Positions 16,200-24,154 of a stretch of DNA of 31,254 nucleotides are shown in pieces. Location of the stretch: positions 1-31,254 of the forward strand of contig CAUCIO010000007.1 in NCBI GenBank assembly GCA_958442925.1. Direction: 5' to 3'. The notes under the pieces were generated by a model that saw nothing but the letters and a program-made list of their open reading frames with translations, searched no databases and was not told the DNA's origin. A program made the position numbers and the translations under genes. Numbering within the stretch: position 1 is the first letter of the stretch; each line of letters begins with the position of its first letter. Origin of the DNA: an uncultured Clostridium sp. (GTDB lineage Bacteria > Bacillota > Clostridia > Lachnospirales > Lachnospiraceae).

Positions 16200-17912
16200 T
16201 TAGTTGGATGCTTCTGTCTCAGCCTCTGCAGGCGCTGCTTCCTCCGCCTGGCCTGCTTCACCATAGGAAGCATACATGAAATACCAGTAGCCGTACGGAG
16301 AATGCCAGGTTCCCTGAAGCTCCGGCTTCTGAAGCCAGAAATCATTGTTATAGGCAATCGGAATCATGCCCATATCATTTAACAGAAGCTGCTCTGCCTC
16401 GTGAAGAAGCTGATAGTGCTCTGCCTTGTCTACTGTCTCTCTGGCGCTGGCAATCAGGGCATCGTACTCTGGATTGTTATATCTTCCATCATTGTTTCCG
16501 TTTGTGGACTCAAACAGGTTCAGCATGTTGGACGGATCGTCGTAATCATATACCCATCCGTTTCTTGCGATATCATAGTCGCCGTTTCTTCTGGTTGGAG
16601 TGAAAGATGCCCACTCAATAATCTTAATCTCTGTATTGACACCCAGCTCGCCCCAGGCGCTCTGCAGATACTCTGCTAACGGCTTATTGTAGCCTGCATC
16701 ATTTGTCATGTACTCGATCATCGGGAAGCCTTCGCCGTTTGGATAGCCGGCATCTGCCAGAAGCTCTTTTGCCTTAGCCAGGTCGCCCTCAAAATCATCA
16801 ACATGGAAAAATTCTCCGTACTCTGCAATGGTAGTATCCTGGAAGGAGGATCCTGCCTCTGCGTCGGACACGCCTGGGCCTACAAAGTTGACAGCCGGAG
16901 AGTAAGTTCCCTGCATAATGGTATCTGCAATGTACTGGCGATCCAGGGCAAGGCTTAATGCCTGGCGAACCTTCGGATCCTGGAAATATTCTCTCTCCAG
17001 ATTCAGGCTCACATAGTAGGTTCCCAGAATCGGGGCTACATGGAATTCCGGATCTTCTCTCAGATTTGGAATTTCCTCTGTAGGAACGTCCCTGCTGAAC
17101 ATAACCTCGCCTGTCTTATATGCGCTGTAGGCTGCGTTCATGTCCTCCATCAGGACAAACTTGATGGTATCTGCTGTAACTGCCTCAGCGTTCCAGTAGT
17201 TCTCGTTTTTCTCCATCAGGATATGGGAGCCTGGAACCCACTCCTTGATCTTCATGGAGCCGTTGCACACATAGGTAGCCGGGTCAATTGCCCAGGACTC
17301 GCCGTTAGCCTCGATAGTAGCCTGATTTACCGGGCTTAAAGCTGCGAAGGCACAGATCTTATCAAAGTATACACATGGGTAAGAAAGTTCTACCACAAAA
17401 GTCTGGGCGTCTGGAGCAGACACTGCCAGAGCATCCACATTTCCATTCTCAGCCTCATCGTAGCCCTTTATCATACACAGCAGATCGTGGCCGTAAGGAG
17501 CAGCAGTCATCGGATCTGCCATTCTCTTAAAAGTATATACGAAATCCTCTGATGTAAATTCAGAACCGTCGCTCCACTTTAAGCCGTCTCTTAAATGGAA
17601 TGTATAGGTAAGTCCATCCTCGGAAACCTCCCATGTCTCTGCCATTCCTCCAATTACATTGTTGTCCTTGTCAATGTTTAACAGCGGCTCGAATAAGTGG
17701 ATAATCATGTTGGACGCGTCGATGGCGCTGTTTAACGCCGGATCCATGGTCTCTGGATCTGGTCCTAACTGAACTACCAGGTTATTTCCTTCTGCTGTTA
17801 CAGCGCCTGCGTTTCCTGCATCTGCGCCGTTGTCCTTGCTTCCTCCGCAGCCGGACAGCACAGTTGTGGAAACCATGGCCGCTGCCAGGAGAAGTGCGAA
17901 CTTCTTCTTCAT
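16200..17912 (-). CDS. oppA: Oligopeptide ABC transporter binding lipoprotein (paralogue 1 of 3, permease-linked)
   Basis: SBP_bac_5 lipoprotein of 570 residues, lipobox LSGC (Cys22), the copy next to oppF. Compared with the other two it carries an extra acidic Ala/Glu tail after GYWYFMYAS (about 18 residues: GEAGQAEEAAPAEAETEASN). It keeps the family motifs GPDPETMDPALNSA, LRDGLKWSDG and NENYWN. It lies 90 bp after oppF with no promoter that I can recognise, so it is probably transcribed with oppBCDF. A 9-bp hairpin between oppF and this gene could stabilise the downstream message and raise binding-protein level over permease, as known for other opp operons. The ribosome site is GAGGAGGAAG. 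Confidence 0.95.
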   Translation of the reverse strand: MKKKFALLLAAAMVSTTVLSGCGGSKDNGADAGNAGAVTAEGNNLVVQLGPDPETMDPALNSAIDASNMIIHLFEPLLNIDKDNNVIGGMAETWEVSEDGLTYTFHLRDGLKWSDGSEFTSEDFVYTFKRMADPMTAAPYGHDLLCMIKGYDEAENGNVDALAVSAPDAQTFVVELSYPCVYFDKICAFAALSPVNQATIEANGESWAIDPATYVCNGSMKIKEWVPGSHILMEKNENYWNAEAVTADTIKFVLMEDMNAAYSAYKTGEVMFSRDVPTEEIPNLREDPEFHVAPILGTYYVSLNLEREYFQDPKVRQALSLALDRQYIADTIMQGTYSPAVNFVGPGVSDAEAGSSFQDTTIAEYGEFFHVDDFEGDLAKAKELLADAGYPNGEGFPMIEYMTNDAGYNKPLAEYLQSAWGELGVNTEIKIIEWASFTPTRRNGDYDIARNGWVYDYDDPSNMLNLFESTNGNNDGRYNNPEYDALIASARETVDKAEHYQLLHEAEQLLLNDMGMIPIAYNNDFWLQKPELQGTWHSPYGYWYFMYASYGEAGQAEEAAPAEAETEASN

Positions 17913-17938
17913 AATGTCTTCCTCCTCAGGTCGTAAAA

Positions 17939-17981
17939 ATGTTATAACATGAATTCACCTCCCTGCCGGACAGCAGAGAGG
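17939..17981 (-). promoter_or_regulatory. oppF-oppA intercistronic hairpin and palindrome
   Basis: Two elements lie in the 90-bp gap. One is a stem of 9 pairs including one G-U (17958-17966 with 17973-17981; arms CCTCCCTGC/GCAGAGAGG) with a 6-nt loop. The other is a perfect 12-bp palindrome ATGTTATAACAT at 17939-17950. The hairpin is likely an mRNA-processing or stability element; the palindrome could be an operator or part of the RNA fold. Confidence 0.5.
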
Positions 17982-18002
17982 CAAACTGTTTCACTGTTTA
18001 GT

Positions 18003-19064
18003 TTAGTTAATTTTATCTAAGTGGTGGCAGGCTGCGTAATGGCCCTTGGAAACCTCACGCCACTCCGGTGCCTTCTCAGCACAAAGCTCAGTGGCGTAGG
18101 GGCATCTGGTCCGGAAGGTACAGCCGCTGGGCGGATTCACCGGACTTGGCACGTCTCCGCTTAACACAATACGCTTAGATGTTCTGCTGGTCTCCGGATC
18201 TGCAATCGGAATCGCAGAAATCAGGCTCTTGGTATAAGGATGCACACTGTGGAAGGTCAGCTCATAGCTGTCAGCTAACTCCACCAGCTTACCCAGATAC
18301 ATAACACCGATACGGTTGGAAATATGCTTTACAATGGACAGATCGTGGGCAATAAACAGATAAGTTAAGCCCATTTCCTGCTGAAGCTCCTCAAACATAT
18401 TTACCACCTGTGCCTGAATGGACACGTCAAGGGCAGATACCGGCTCATCGCAGACAATGAACTCCGGATCTACAGCCAGAGCGCGGGCAATGCCCACACG
18501 CTGTCTCTGTCCGCCGGAGAACTCATGAGGATAGCGGTTGGCGTGCTCGGAGTTTAATCCTACCCGCTCCAGCATCCTGATAATTCTCTCCTGGCGCTCC
18601 TTTTTGTTGGAAGCCAGCTTATGGATGTCAATGGCTTCTCCTACAATATCAGCAACCGTCATACGGGGATCCAGACTGGCGTAGGGATCCTGGAATACGA
18701 TCTGCATCTTTCTGCGGTATGGAAGCATATTGACCTTTGTCTTATGGCCGAACTGAACCTCTCCCTTTTCATTTAAGACAGGCTGTCCGTTCTCATCTGT
18801 CAGCGGCACGTCTCCGCTGTCAAAAATAGTCGTTCCATCATAGGTAATGCGGCCGCTGGTCGGCTCATAAAGACGCAGCAGGGTACGTCCTGTGGTAGTC
18901 TTTCCACATCCAGACTCTCCTACCAGTCCCAGAGTCTCTCCTTTATTAATAAAGAAAGAAACATCGTCTACAGCCTTTACCACTTTTTTCTCGAAAAGCT
19001 TTCCGCTGGCAACAGGGAAATGCTGTTTTAAGTGCTCGATTTCAAGCAGCTTCTTGTTTTCCAT
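18003..19064 (-). CDS. oppF: Oligopeptide ABC transporter ATPase OppF
   Basis: Cytoplasmic ABC ATPase, 353 residues, partner of OppD. Walker A is GESGCGKTT (about residue 52), the signature is FSGGQRQRVGIARAL, and Walker B is FIVCDEPVSALD. The C-terminal oligopeptide_HPY segment carries CTFRTRCPYATELC plus a further Cys near the end, a four-Cys pattern that in some OppD/DppD-type ATPases holds a 4Fe-4S cluster. Between Walker A and the Q-loop there is an insertion of about 35 residues (about 80-115: VPLTDENGQPVLNEKGEVQF) that many OppF proteins lack in this length. The start codon overlaps the oppD stop (TAATG). Confidence 0.96.
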   Translation of the reverse strand: MENKKLLEIEHLKQHFPVASGKLFEKKVVKAVDDVSFFINKGETLGLVGESGCGKTTTGRTLLRLYEPTSGRITYDGTTIFDSGDVPLTDENGQPVLNEKGEVQFGHKTKVNMLPYRRKMQIVFQDPYASLDPRMTVADIVGEAIDIHKLASNKKERQERIIRMLERVGLNSEHANRYPHEFSGGQRQRVGIARALAVDPEFIVCDEPVSALDVSIQAQVVNMFEELQQEMGLTYLFIAHDLSIVKHISNRIGVMYLGKLVELADSYELTFHSVHPYTKSLISAIPIADPETSRTSKRIVLSGDVPSPVNPPSGCTFRTRCPYATELCAEKAPEWREVSKGHYAACHHLDKIN

Positions 19065-20068
19065 TACTTGTCACCTCCCTGTGCCTTTAAAAACTCCTCT
19101 TTCTGCAGCAGCCAGCAGGCGCTGTAGTGGATGTCGGACAGATCTGTATATTCCGGCATCTGCTTTAAGCAGATTTTCATACAGGAATCACACCGCGGCG
19201 CAAAGGGGCAGCCGGCCGGCGGGTTCAGCATATCCACCGGTGAGCCCTCGATAGGAACAAGTCTTGTCTTCTCCTTCTCATCCAGACGTGGAATACTGCG
19301 AAGGAGTCCCTTGGTGTACTCATGGGACGGACGATAGAAAATATCGTCTGTGGTTCCATACTCTACCACTTTTCCTGCATACATAACAGCAATCTTATCA
19401 CACATGCTGGCAACTACACCCAAATCGTGTGTAATCATGATAATCGCCATTCCCAGCTTCTGCTTTAACTCCATCATCAGCTCCAGAATCTGGGCCTGAA
19501 TCGTTACGTCGAGGGCCGTCGTCGGCTCGTCGGCAATGAGAAGCTTCGGCTCGCAGGCTAAAGCAATGGCAATCATGACACGCTGGCGCATACCGCCTGA
19601 CAGCTCATGAGGATACTGCTTTAAACGCTTCTCCGGCTCATTGATTCCGACAAGCGTCAAAAGCTCCTTCGCTCTCTCTCTGGCCTCCTGCTTTGTCTTC
19701 TTCGTATGAAGCAGAATCATCTCGCAGATCTGGTTTCCAATGGTATAAACAGGATTTAAGCTAGTCATGGGATCCTGGAAAATCAGAGAGATCTCCTCTC
19801 CCCTGATCTTTCTCATCTGAGCTTCGTTCATCTGATCGATCTGGTGGCCGTTAAACTCAATGCTTCCTCCAATCAGGCGTCCCGGATAGGCAGTCAGGCC
19901 CATCAGGCTGTAGGCTGTAACAGATTTTCCGGAACCGGACTCTCCTACAATACCTAACACCTCTCCCTCTTTTAAGTGAAGGGAAACGTCATTTAATGCC
20001 TTGACCTCTCCAGCCGGTGTAAAGAAGGAAAGGCGCTCGTTTTTAATATTTACAAGATATTCACTCAT
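19064..20068 (-). CDS. oppD: Oligopeptide ABC transporter ATPase OppD
   Basis: Cytoplasmic ABC ATPase, 334 residues, the usual length. Walker A is GESGSGKSV (about residue 40), the signature is LSGGMRQRVMIAIAL, and Walker B is LLIADEPTTALD. The C-terminal HPY region has the Cys-rich motif CPFAPRCDSCMKIC. It pairs with OppF to drive peptide import by OppB/OppC. The ribosome site is AAGGAGGAAA; the gene follows oppC by 13 bp. Confidence 0.96.
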   Translation of the reverse strand: MSEYLVNIKNERLSFFTPAGEVKALNDVSLHLKEGEVLGIVGESGSGKSVTAYSLMGLTAYPGRLIGGSIEFNGHQIDQMNEAQMRKIRGEEISLIFQDPMTSLNPVYTIGNQICEMILLHTKKTKQEARERAKELLTLVGINEPEKRLKQYPHELSGGMRQRVMIAIALACEPKLLIADEPTTALDVTIQAQILELMMELKQKLGMAIIMITHDLGVVASMCDKIAVMYAGKVVEYGTTDDIFYRPSHEYTKGLLRSIPRLDEKEKTRLVPIEGSPVDMLNPPAGCPFAPRCDSCMKICLKQMPEYTDLSDIHYSACWLLQKEEFLKAQGGDK

Positions 20069-20081
20069 GCTTATTTCCTCC

Positions 20082-21122
20082 TTAGTTCTTCAGCTTCGGA
20101 TCGAAGGCGTCCCGCAGTCCGTCTCCTAACAGGTTAAAGCTCAGAATGATAATAGAAATCATGAGAGCCGGGGCAAACAGACGGTACGGATAGCTCTGCA
20201 GACCGTTTAAAGCTGCGCTGGCAAGGCTGCCCAGAGACGGCATGGGGGCGTTTACACCCAGTCCCAGGAAGCTTAAGAAGCTCTCCGTGAAGATGGAGGA
20301 CGGGATCTGAAGAGTAGTTGTAACAATCAGAGTTCCGATACAGTTTGTCAGCAGGTGCTTCTTGATGATGCTTCCGCTGGAAGCTCCAAGTGCTCTTGCT
20401 GCAGTTACGTACTCCTGCTCCTTTAAAATCATAATCTGGCTTCGCACGATACGGGCCATACCAACCCAGTACAGAAGGGCGAATACCACGAAGATACTGA
20501 TTAAGTTTACGCCGATCAGGCCGATCCACTCAAAGCCCGGCTTCATGGCCAGTTCCTTTAACGGATAGTTTAACACTGCCGCCAGAAGGATTACGATAAG
20601 AACATCGGGGACGGTGTATATGATATCTACAATACGCATCATCACCATGTCCACCCAGCCTCCGAAGAAACCGGCAATGGATCCGTAGAGGGATCCAATT
20701 AATAAAATAATAGCAGAGGCTACCAGTCCGACTGTCAGAGACACACGGCTTCCCATCATAACACGGATAGCATAGTCTCGTCCCAGCTGATCGGTTCCTA
20801 AAATGTGGGGGAATACCTTCTCCCCGTTTTCAATGGCCTCCTGCTCTGCCTGAGAATACTCAAAAGGCGCAAGGCTGTTGCTTCCCTTGATCTGCTGCTC
20901 ATATTTATAAGGATAAAACTGCGGTACAATAAATGAGAGAATAAAAATCAGGATAACCACGATCAGGCTTACCATGGCAATCTTGTTTTTCTTAAAACGG
21001 CGCATACCGTCCTTCCAGAAGCCTACGCTTTCTCTCATTACCACAAGGCTTTTCTTCTCATCCTCTCCTGCCGGGAGGAAGTCGTCTGCATTTAACTGCA
21101 GTGACAGTTTGTTCTTCTCCAT
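20082..21122 (-). CDS. oppC: Oligopeptide ABC transporter permease OppC
   Basis: Inner-membrane permease, 346 residues. A cytoplasmic N-terminal extension of about 45 residues precedes the first helix (about 48-68, IAMVSLIVVILIFILSFIV). The ATPase-coupling EAA-like loop is AARALGASSGSIIKKHLLTN (near residue 241). It includes the HILGTDQLGRD motif typical of OppC/DppC. The C-terminal segment (NLLGDGLRDAFDPKL) is canonical. Transcribed after oppB with a 13-bp gap. Confidence 0.96.
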   Translation of the reverse strand: MEKNKLSLQLNADDFLPAGEDEKKSLVVMRESVGFWKDGMRRFKKNKIAMVSLIVVILIFILSFIVPQFYPYKYEQQIKGSNSLAPFEYSQAEQEAIENGEKVFPHILGTDQLGRDYAIRVMMGSRVSLTVGLVASAIILLIGSLYGSIAGFFGGWVDMVMMRIVDIIYTVPDVLIVILLAAVLNYPLKELAMKPGFEWIGLIGVNLISIFVVFALLYWVGMARIVRSQIMILKEQEYVTAARALGASSGSIIKKHLLTNCIGTLIVTTTLQIPSSIFTESFLSFLGLGVNAPMPSLGSLASAALNGLQSYPYRLFAPALMISIIILSFNLLGDGLRDAFDPKLKN

Positions 21123-21135
21123 AATTGCCTCCTCC

Positions 21136-22053
21136 CTACTTCAGTTTAATACGCGGGTCAATCAGAGTATACGCAATATCCACGATCACGTTCATAACGA
21201 TAATCAGTACAGCCAGGAAAATGGTAGTACCCATGATCAGAGGATAGTCGCGGCCTGTAATGGCGCCGATAAACTCGGAACCGAGTCCCGGAATCGTAAA
21301 GATCTTCTCTACGATAAAGCTTCCTGTTACTGTGTAAGCTAACAGCGGTCCTAAGTAGGTGACAACCGGAAGAATCGCGTTTCTCAGAGCATGCTTAAAC
21401 ACGCTTACCATCCATGAAACGCCCTTCGCTCTCGCCGTTCTCATATAGTCCTGTCCTAATACGTCCAGCATGGAAGAACGCATCAGACGGGCAATATAGG
21501 AGGATGGATAGAGAGCCAGTGAGATAACCGGCATGATGTAGTGCTTCCAGGAGGTGAGTCCGTAGGTTGGAAGCAGTCCCAGCCAGTTGCTTAAAATCTG
21601 CATCAGAAGGGTACAGATTACGAAACTGGGTATGGCGATTCCGCAGGTAGTAAACAGGATAATAATATTATCAACCATCTTTCCTCTGTTGAAGGCTGCA
21701 ACGCTTCCCAGAGGAACGCCGATACAGACAGCTAACAGAATGGCTACTCCTCCGATCTTGGCAGATACAGGGAACTTTGTCTCAATAATTGTGTTGACTG
21801 TACGTCCCCTCTGCTTTACACTGGGGCCTAAATCTCCATGAAGCAAATCCTTCATATAGATTACATACTGCTCTGGAAGAGGTTTATCCAGTCCGTACTT
21901 TTCCATCATTGCTTCCTGAGCCTGAGGCGTCAGAGCTTTCTCAGCCATGAACGGGCCTCCCGGAACCAGATTCATCAGGAAGAATGTAAGAGTAGCAACC
22001 AGCCAGGCTGTAACCACTGCCAGGCCAATACGCTTTAAAATGTATTTTGCCAT
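21136..22053 (-). CDS. oppB: Oligopeptide ABC transporter permease OppB
   Basis: Inner-membrane permease, 305 residues, first gene of the opp operon. The N-terminal helix is IGLAVVTAWLVATLTFFLMNL, followed by the periplasmic-type GDLGPSVKQRGRTV segment. The EAA-like loop TARAKGVSWMVSVFKHALRN and the C-terminal DIAYTLIDPRIKL ending are both characteristic of OppB/DppB. The ribosome site is AAAGGAGAT. The 163 bp upstream hold the tsf terminator and an overlapping set of CAGAA/TTCTG repeats, but no promoter I would defend. Confidence 0.96.
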   Translation of the reverse strand: MAKYILKRIGLAVVTAWLVATLTFFLMNLVPGGPFMAEKALTPQAQEAMMEKYGLDKPLPEQYVIYMKDLLHGDLGPSVKQRGRTVNTIIETKFPVSAKIGGVAILLAVCIGVPLGSVAAFNRGKMVDNIIILFTTCGIAIPSFVICTLLMQILSNWLGLLPTYGLTSWKHYIMPVISLALYPSSYIARLMRSSMLDVLGQDYMRTARAKGVSWMVSVFKHALRNAILPVVTYLGPLLAYTVTGSFIVEKIFTIPGLGSEFIGAITGRDYPLIMGTTIFLAVLIIVMNVIVDIAYTLIDPRIKLK

Positions 22054-22090
22054 CGCTTATCTCCTTTCCCGCATTGCCCCGCTAAAGCTG

Positions 22091-22120
22091 CAGAATAAAA
22101 AAACAGAACGCTTTATTCTG
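22091..22120 (-). promoter_or_regulatory. Alternative hairpins in the opp leader
   Basis: Read on the minus strand, CAGAA (22116-22120), 7 nt, TTCTG (22104-22108) and seven T form a small terminator-like structure. A longer pairing of CAGAATAAA (22112-22120) with TTTATTCTG (22091-22099) would exclude it and bury the T-run. This layout suits an attenuator or a protein-binding dyad; either is inference. Confidence 0.35.
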
Positions 22121-22164
22121 AGCAAAAACATATGTAGGCTATGTGCGGACATCTCTGCGTAAAG

Positions 22165-22207
22165 AAAAGGGCTGCCGCAAAATAGGAACCCTGCGGCAGC
22201 CCCTTTT
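22165..22207 (-). terminator. Terminator of the rpsB-tsf operon
   Basis: An 11-bp GC-rich stem (core GGGCTGCCGCA with TGCGGCAGCCC) closed by A/T pairs, 12-nt loop, followed on the minus strand by TTTTCTTTACG. It begins 10 bp after the tsf stop codon. Confidence 0.88.
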
Positions 22208-22216
22208 CGTTTGGAA

Positions 22217-23149
22217 TTACATTCCCATCTGTTTTGCTACTTCGTCAGCGAAGTTCTCTTCCTTCTTCTCAAGGCCCTCGCCTGTCTCGAAGCGGACAAA
22301 CTTCTTAATAGCTACCTTAGCGTTGTTAGCCTTGGCAACCTGTGCAACGTACTGGGAAACGGACTGCTTTCCATCCTCTGCCTTTACGTATACCTGATCT
22401 AATAAGCAGATTTCTTTTAACTCTTTGTTAATACGTCCCATAACCATACCGCTGATGATCTTGTCGTTAGCGTCCGGCTTCTCGTTCTTAGCAGCTACTG
22501 TTAAGATCTCTTTCTCTTTCTCAATGTAGTCTGCGTCAACTTCATCTCTGTTTGTGTATAATGGCTTTAAGGCTGCAGCCTGCATAGCCACATTCTTAGC
22601 CATCTCTCTGATCTCGTCGTTTACAACGTCTGTCTCAACGTCTACTAAAACGCCGATCTTTCCGCCTGCGTGGATGTAAGAAGCGACAAAACCGTTTGTA
22701 GCAGTCATCTTCTCATATCTTCTGATCTTCATGTTCTCGCCGATGATGGAAATCTGAGAGGAAAGAGCCTCTGCAACTGTGAGGGACTCGTCCTTTGCCC
22801 ACTTCTCTGCCATGAAAGCATCCATATCTGCAGCGTCGGAAGCGAGCGCCTGCTCTGCTACGTCTGCTACGTAGTTCTGGAACTTCTCATTCTTTGCAAC
22901 GAAGTCTGTCTCAGCGTTTACCTCGACAACAACTGCTGTCTTCTCGTCAGCTGCCATCTTTGTCATAACGATACCCTCAGCAGCAATACGTCCTGCCTTC
23001 TTAGCAGCGCCGGCAAGTCCTTTCTCTCTTAAGAACTCTACTGCCTTGTCCATGTCGCCGTCTGTAGCTGCAAGAGCCTTCTTGCAGTCCATCATTCCAG
23101 CGCCTGTCATTTCACGTAATTCCTTTACCATTGCGGCTGTAACTGCCAT
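22217..23149 (-). CDS. tsf: Translation elongation factor Ts
   Basis: Nucleotide-exchange factor for EF-Tu, 310 residues, cytoplasmic. The N-terminal UBA-like domain contains VKELREMTGAGMMDCKKAL (residues 8-26), followed by the core with VEVNAETDFVAKNEKF. The C-terminal part includes the segment (LLDQVYVKAEDGKQSVSQYV) typical of EF-Ts. It lies after rpsB in the conserved bacterial order and is followed at once by a strong terminator. The ribosome site is GGAGGTATAG. Confidence 0.98.
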   Translation of the reverse strand: MAVTAAMVKELREMTGAGMMDCKKALAATDGDMDKAVEFLREKGLAGAAKKAGRIAAEGIVMTKMAADEKTAVVVEVNAETDFVAKNEKFQNYVADVAEQALASDAADMDAFMAEKWAKDESLTVAEALSSQISIIGENMKIRRYEKMTATNGFVASYIHAGGKIGVLVDVETDVVNDEIREMAKNVAMQAAALKPLYTNRDEVDADYIEKEKEILTVAAKNEKPDANDKIISGMVMGRINKELKEICLLDQVYVKAEDGKQSVSQYVAQVAKANNAKVAIKKFVRFETGEGLEKKEENFADEVAKQMGM

Positions 23150-23271
23150 CTTACTATACCTCCGTATTTTTCCTAAATCTAGCGCAGGTTTCTGCCTGCG
23201 GAAAAGTCCGCGGAGCCGGAAGCCTGTCCCGGCCTTCTGCTTCGCGGATTTTCATTTATCCTGCTCTTAAA
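23150..23271 (-). promoter_or_regulatory. Structured rpsB-tsf intergenic spacer
   Basis: The 122-bp spacer holds two inverted repeats: CGCAGG/CCTGCG around 6 nt near 23192-23209, and a larger imperfect one with CCGCG/CGCGG outer and GCCGG/CCGGC inner arms at about 23207-23248. Neither is followed by a U-run. Hairpins here could set the S2:EF-Ts ratio; this is inference. Confidence 0.4.
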
Positions 23272-24006
23272 TTAAGCCTCTGCTGTCTCCTCAGCATCCT
23301 CTCCCTCAACAGGAGCCTCAGCCTCGCCCTGGTTAGCCTCGATAACAGCGTCTGCCATTCTGGACACGATAAGCTTAACAGCTCTGATAGCGTCGTCGTT
23401 TCCTGGAATCACGTAGTCAAGCTCCTCCGGATCACAGTTTGTATCAACGATACCGATTAACGGAATACCCAGTGTGTGTGCCTCCTGTACGCAGATTCTC
23501 TCCTTCTTAGGATCTACTACGAAGATAGCGTCCGGTACTCTCTTCATTTCCTTGATACCGCCAAGGTTCTTCTCAAGCTTCTCCCACTCCTTCTTGAGTG
23601 CGATAACTTCCTTCTTAGGAAGAACATCAAATGTTCCGTCCTCTGCCATGGTCTCGATCTCTTTTAAGCGGTTGATACGGCTCTGGATTGTCTTGAAGTT
23701 TGTCAGCATTCCGCCTAACCATCTCTCGTTTACATAGAACATTCCGCATCTCTCAGCCTCAACCTTGATAGCCTCCTGAGCCTGCTTCTTTGTACCTACG
23801 AAAAGGATTGTGCCGCCCTCTGCAGCGATGTCGGATACTGCCTTGTAAGCCTCGTCTACCTTACCTACAGACTTCTGTAAGTCGATGATGTGGATTCCGT
23901 TTCTCTCTGTGTAGATGTACGGAGCCATCTTAGGGTTCCATCTTCTTGTCTGATGGCCAAAGTGTACGCCAGCCTCAAGTAACTGCTTCATTGAAATAAC
24001 GCTCAT
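23272..24006 (-). CDS. rpsB: 30S ribosomal protein S2
   Basis: Small-subunit ribosomal protein, 244 residues with the start chosen here. The N-terminus MSVISMKQLLEAGVHFGHQT and the motifs RRWNPKMAPYIYTERNGIHI, FVGTKKQAQEAI, NERWLGGMLTN and VDTNCDPEELDYVIPGNDDA are all canonical. An in-frame ATG lies five codons upstream (24021), but the GGAGGAAAG ribosome site lies inside that extension, so the start at 24006 is preferred. The C-terminal tail is acidic (about 25 residues of Glu/Ala). Confidence 0.98.
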   Translation of the reverse strand: MSVISMKQLLEAGVHFGHQTRRWNPKMAPYIYTERNGIHIIDLQKSVGKVDEAYKAVSDIAAEGGTILFVGTKKQAQEAIKVEAERCGMFYVNERWLGGMLTNFKTIQSRINRLKEIETMAEDGTFDVLPKKEVIALKKEWEKLEKNLGGIKEMKRVPDAIFVVDPKKERICVQEAHTLGIPLIGIVDTNCDPEELDYVIPGNDDAIRAVKLIVSRMADAVIEANQGEAEAPVEGEDAEETAEA

Positions 24007-24117
24007 GTTTCTTTCCTCCATTTGGTTTTTCTTCCGCCGGCATCTTGTGCTCCCCCTGGGACCTGTTTCCAGGCACCGTCCTGGAGAATCCGCCGTGCGT
24101 GATTTTTCAACTTTTAT
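24007..24117 (-). promoter_or_regulatory. rpsB leader RNA, likely structured
   Basis: The roughly 105-nt leader is GC-rich between AT-rich ends. It contains a CCTG-GAAA-CAGG tetraloop hairpin around 24060-24075 flanked by longer complementary segments (TCTCC and GGGGGAGC). S2 autoregulatory leaders are known in several bacterial groups; whether this matches one of them cannot be settled by eye. Confidence 0.35.
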
Positions 24118-24146
24118 ACTATATCACAGGGTTTTCTTTTATGCAA
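24118..24146 (-). promoter_or_regulatory. Promoter of the rpsB-tsf operon
   Basis: Minus-strand -35 TTGCAT (24141-24146), exact 17-bp spacer ending TGTGA, -10 TATAGT (24118-24123). It starts within 10 bp of the reductase stop codon, so the ribosomal operon is independent of the upstream gene. Confidence 0.75.
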
Positions 24147-24154
24147 GCACTTTA

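Noticed and set aside
24007..24021. Five-codon N-terminal extension of ribosomal protein S2
   Set aside because: The GGAGGAAAG ribosome site lies within this extension and the conserved protein starts at MSVISMKQLL.
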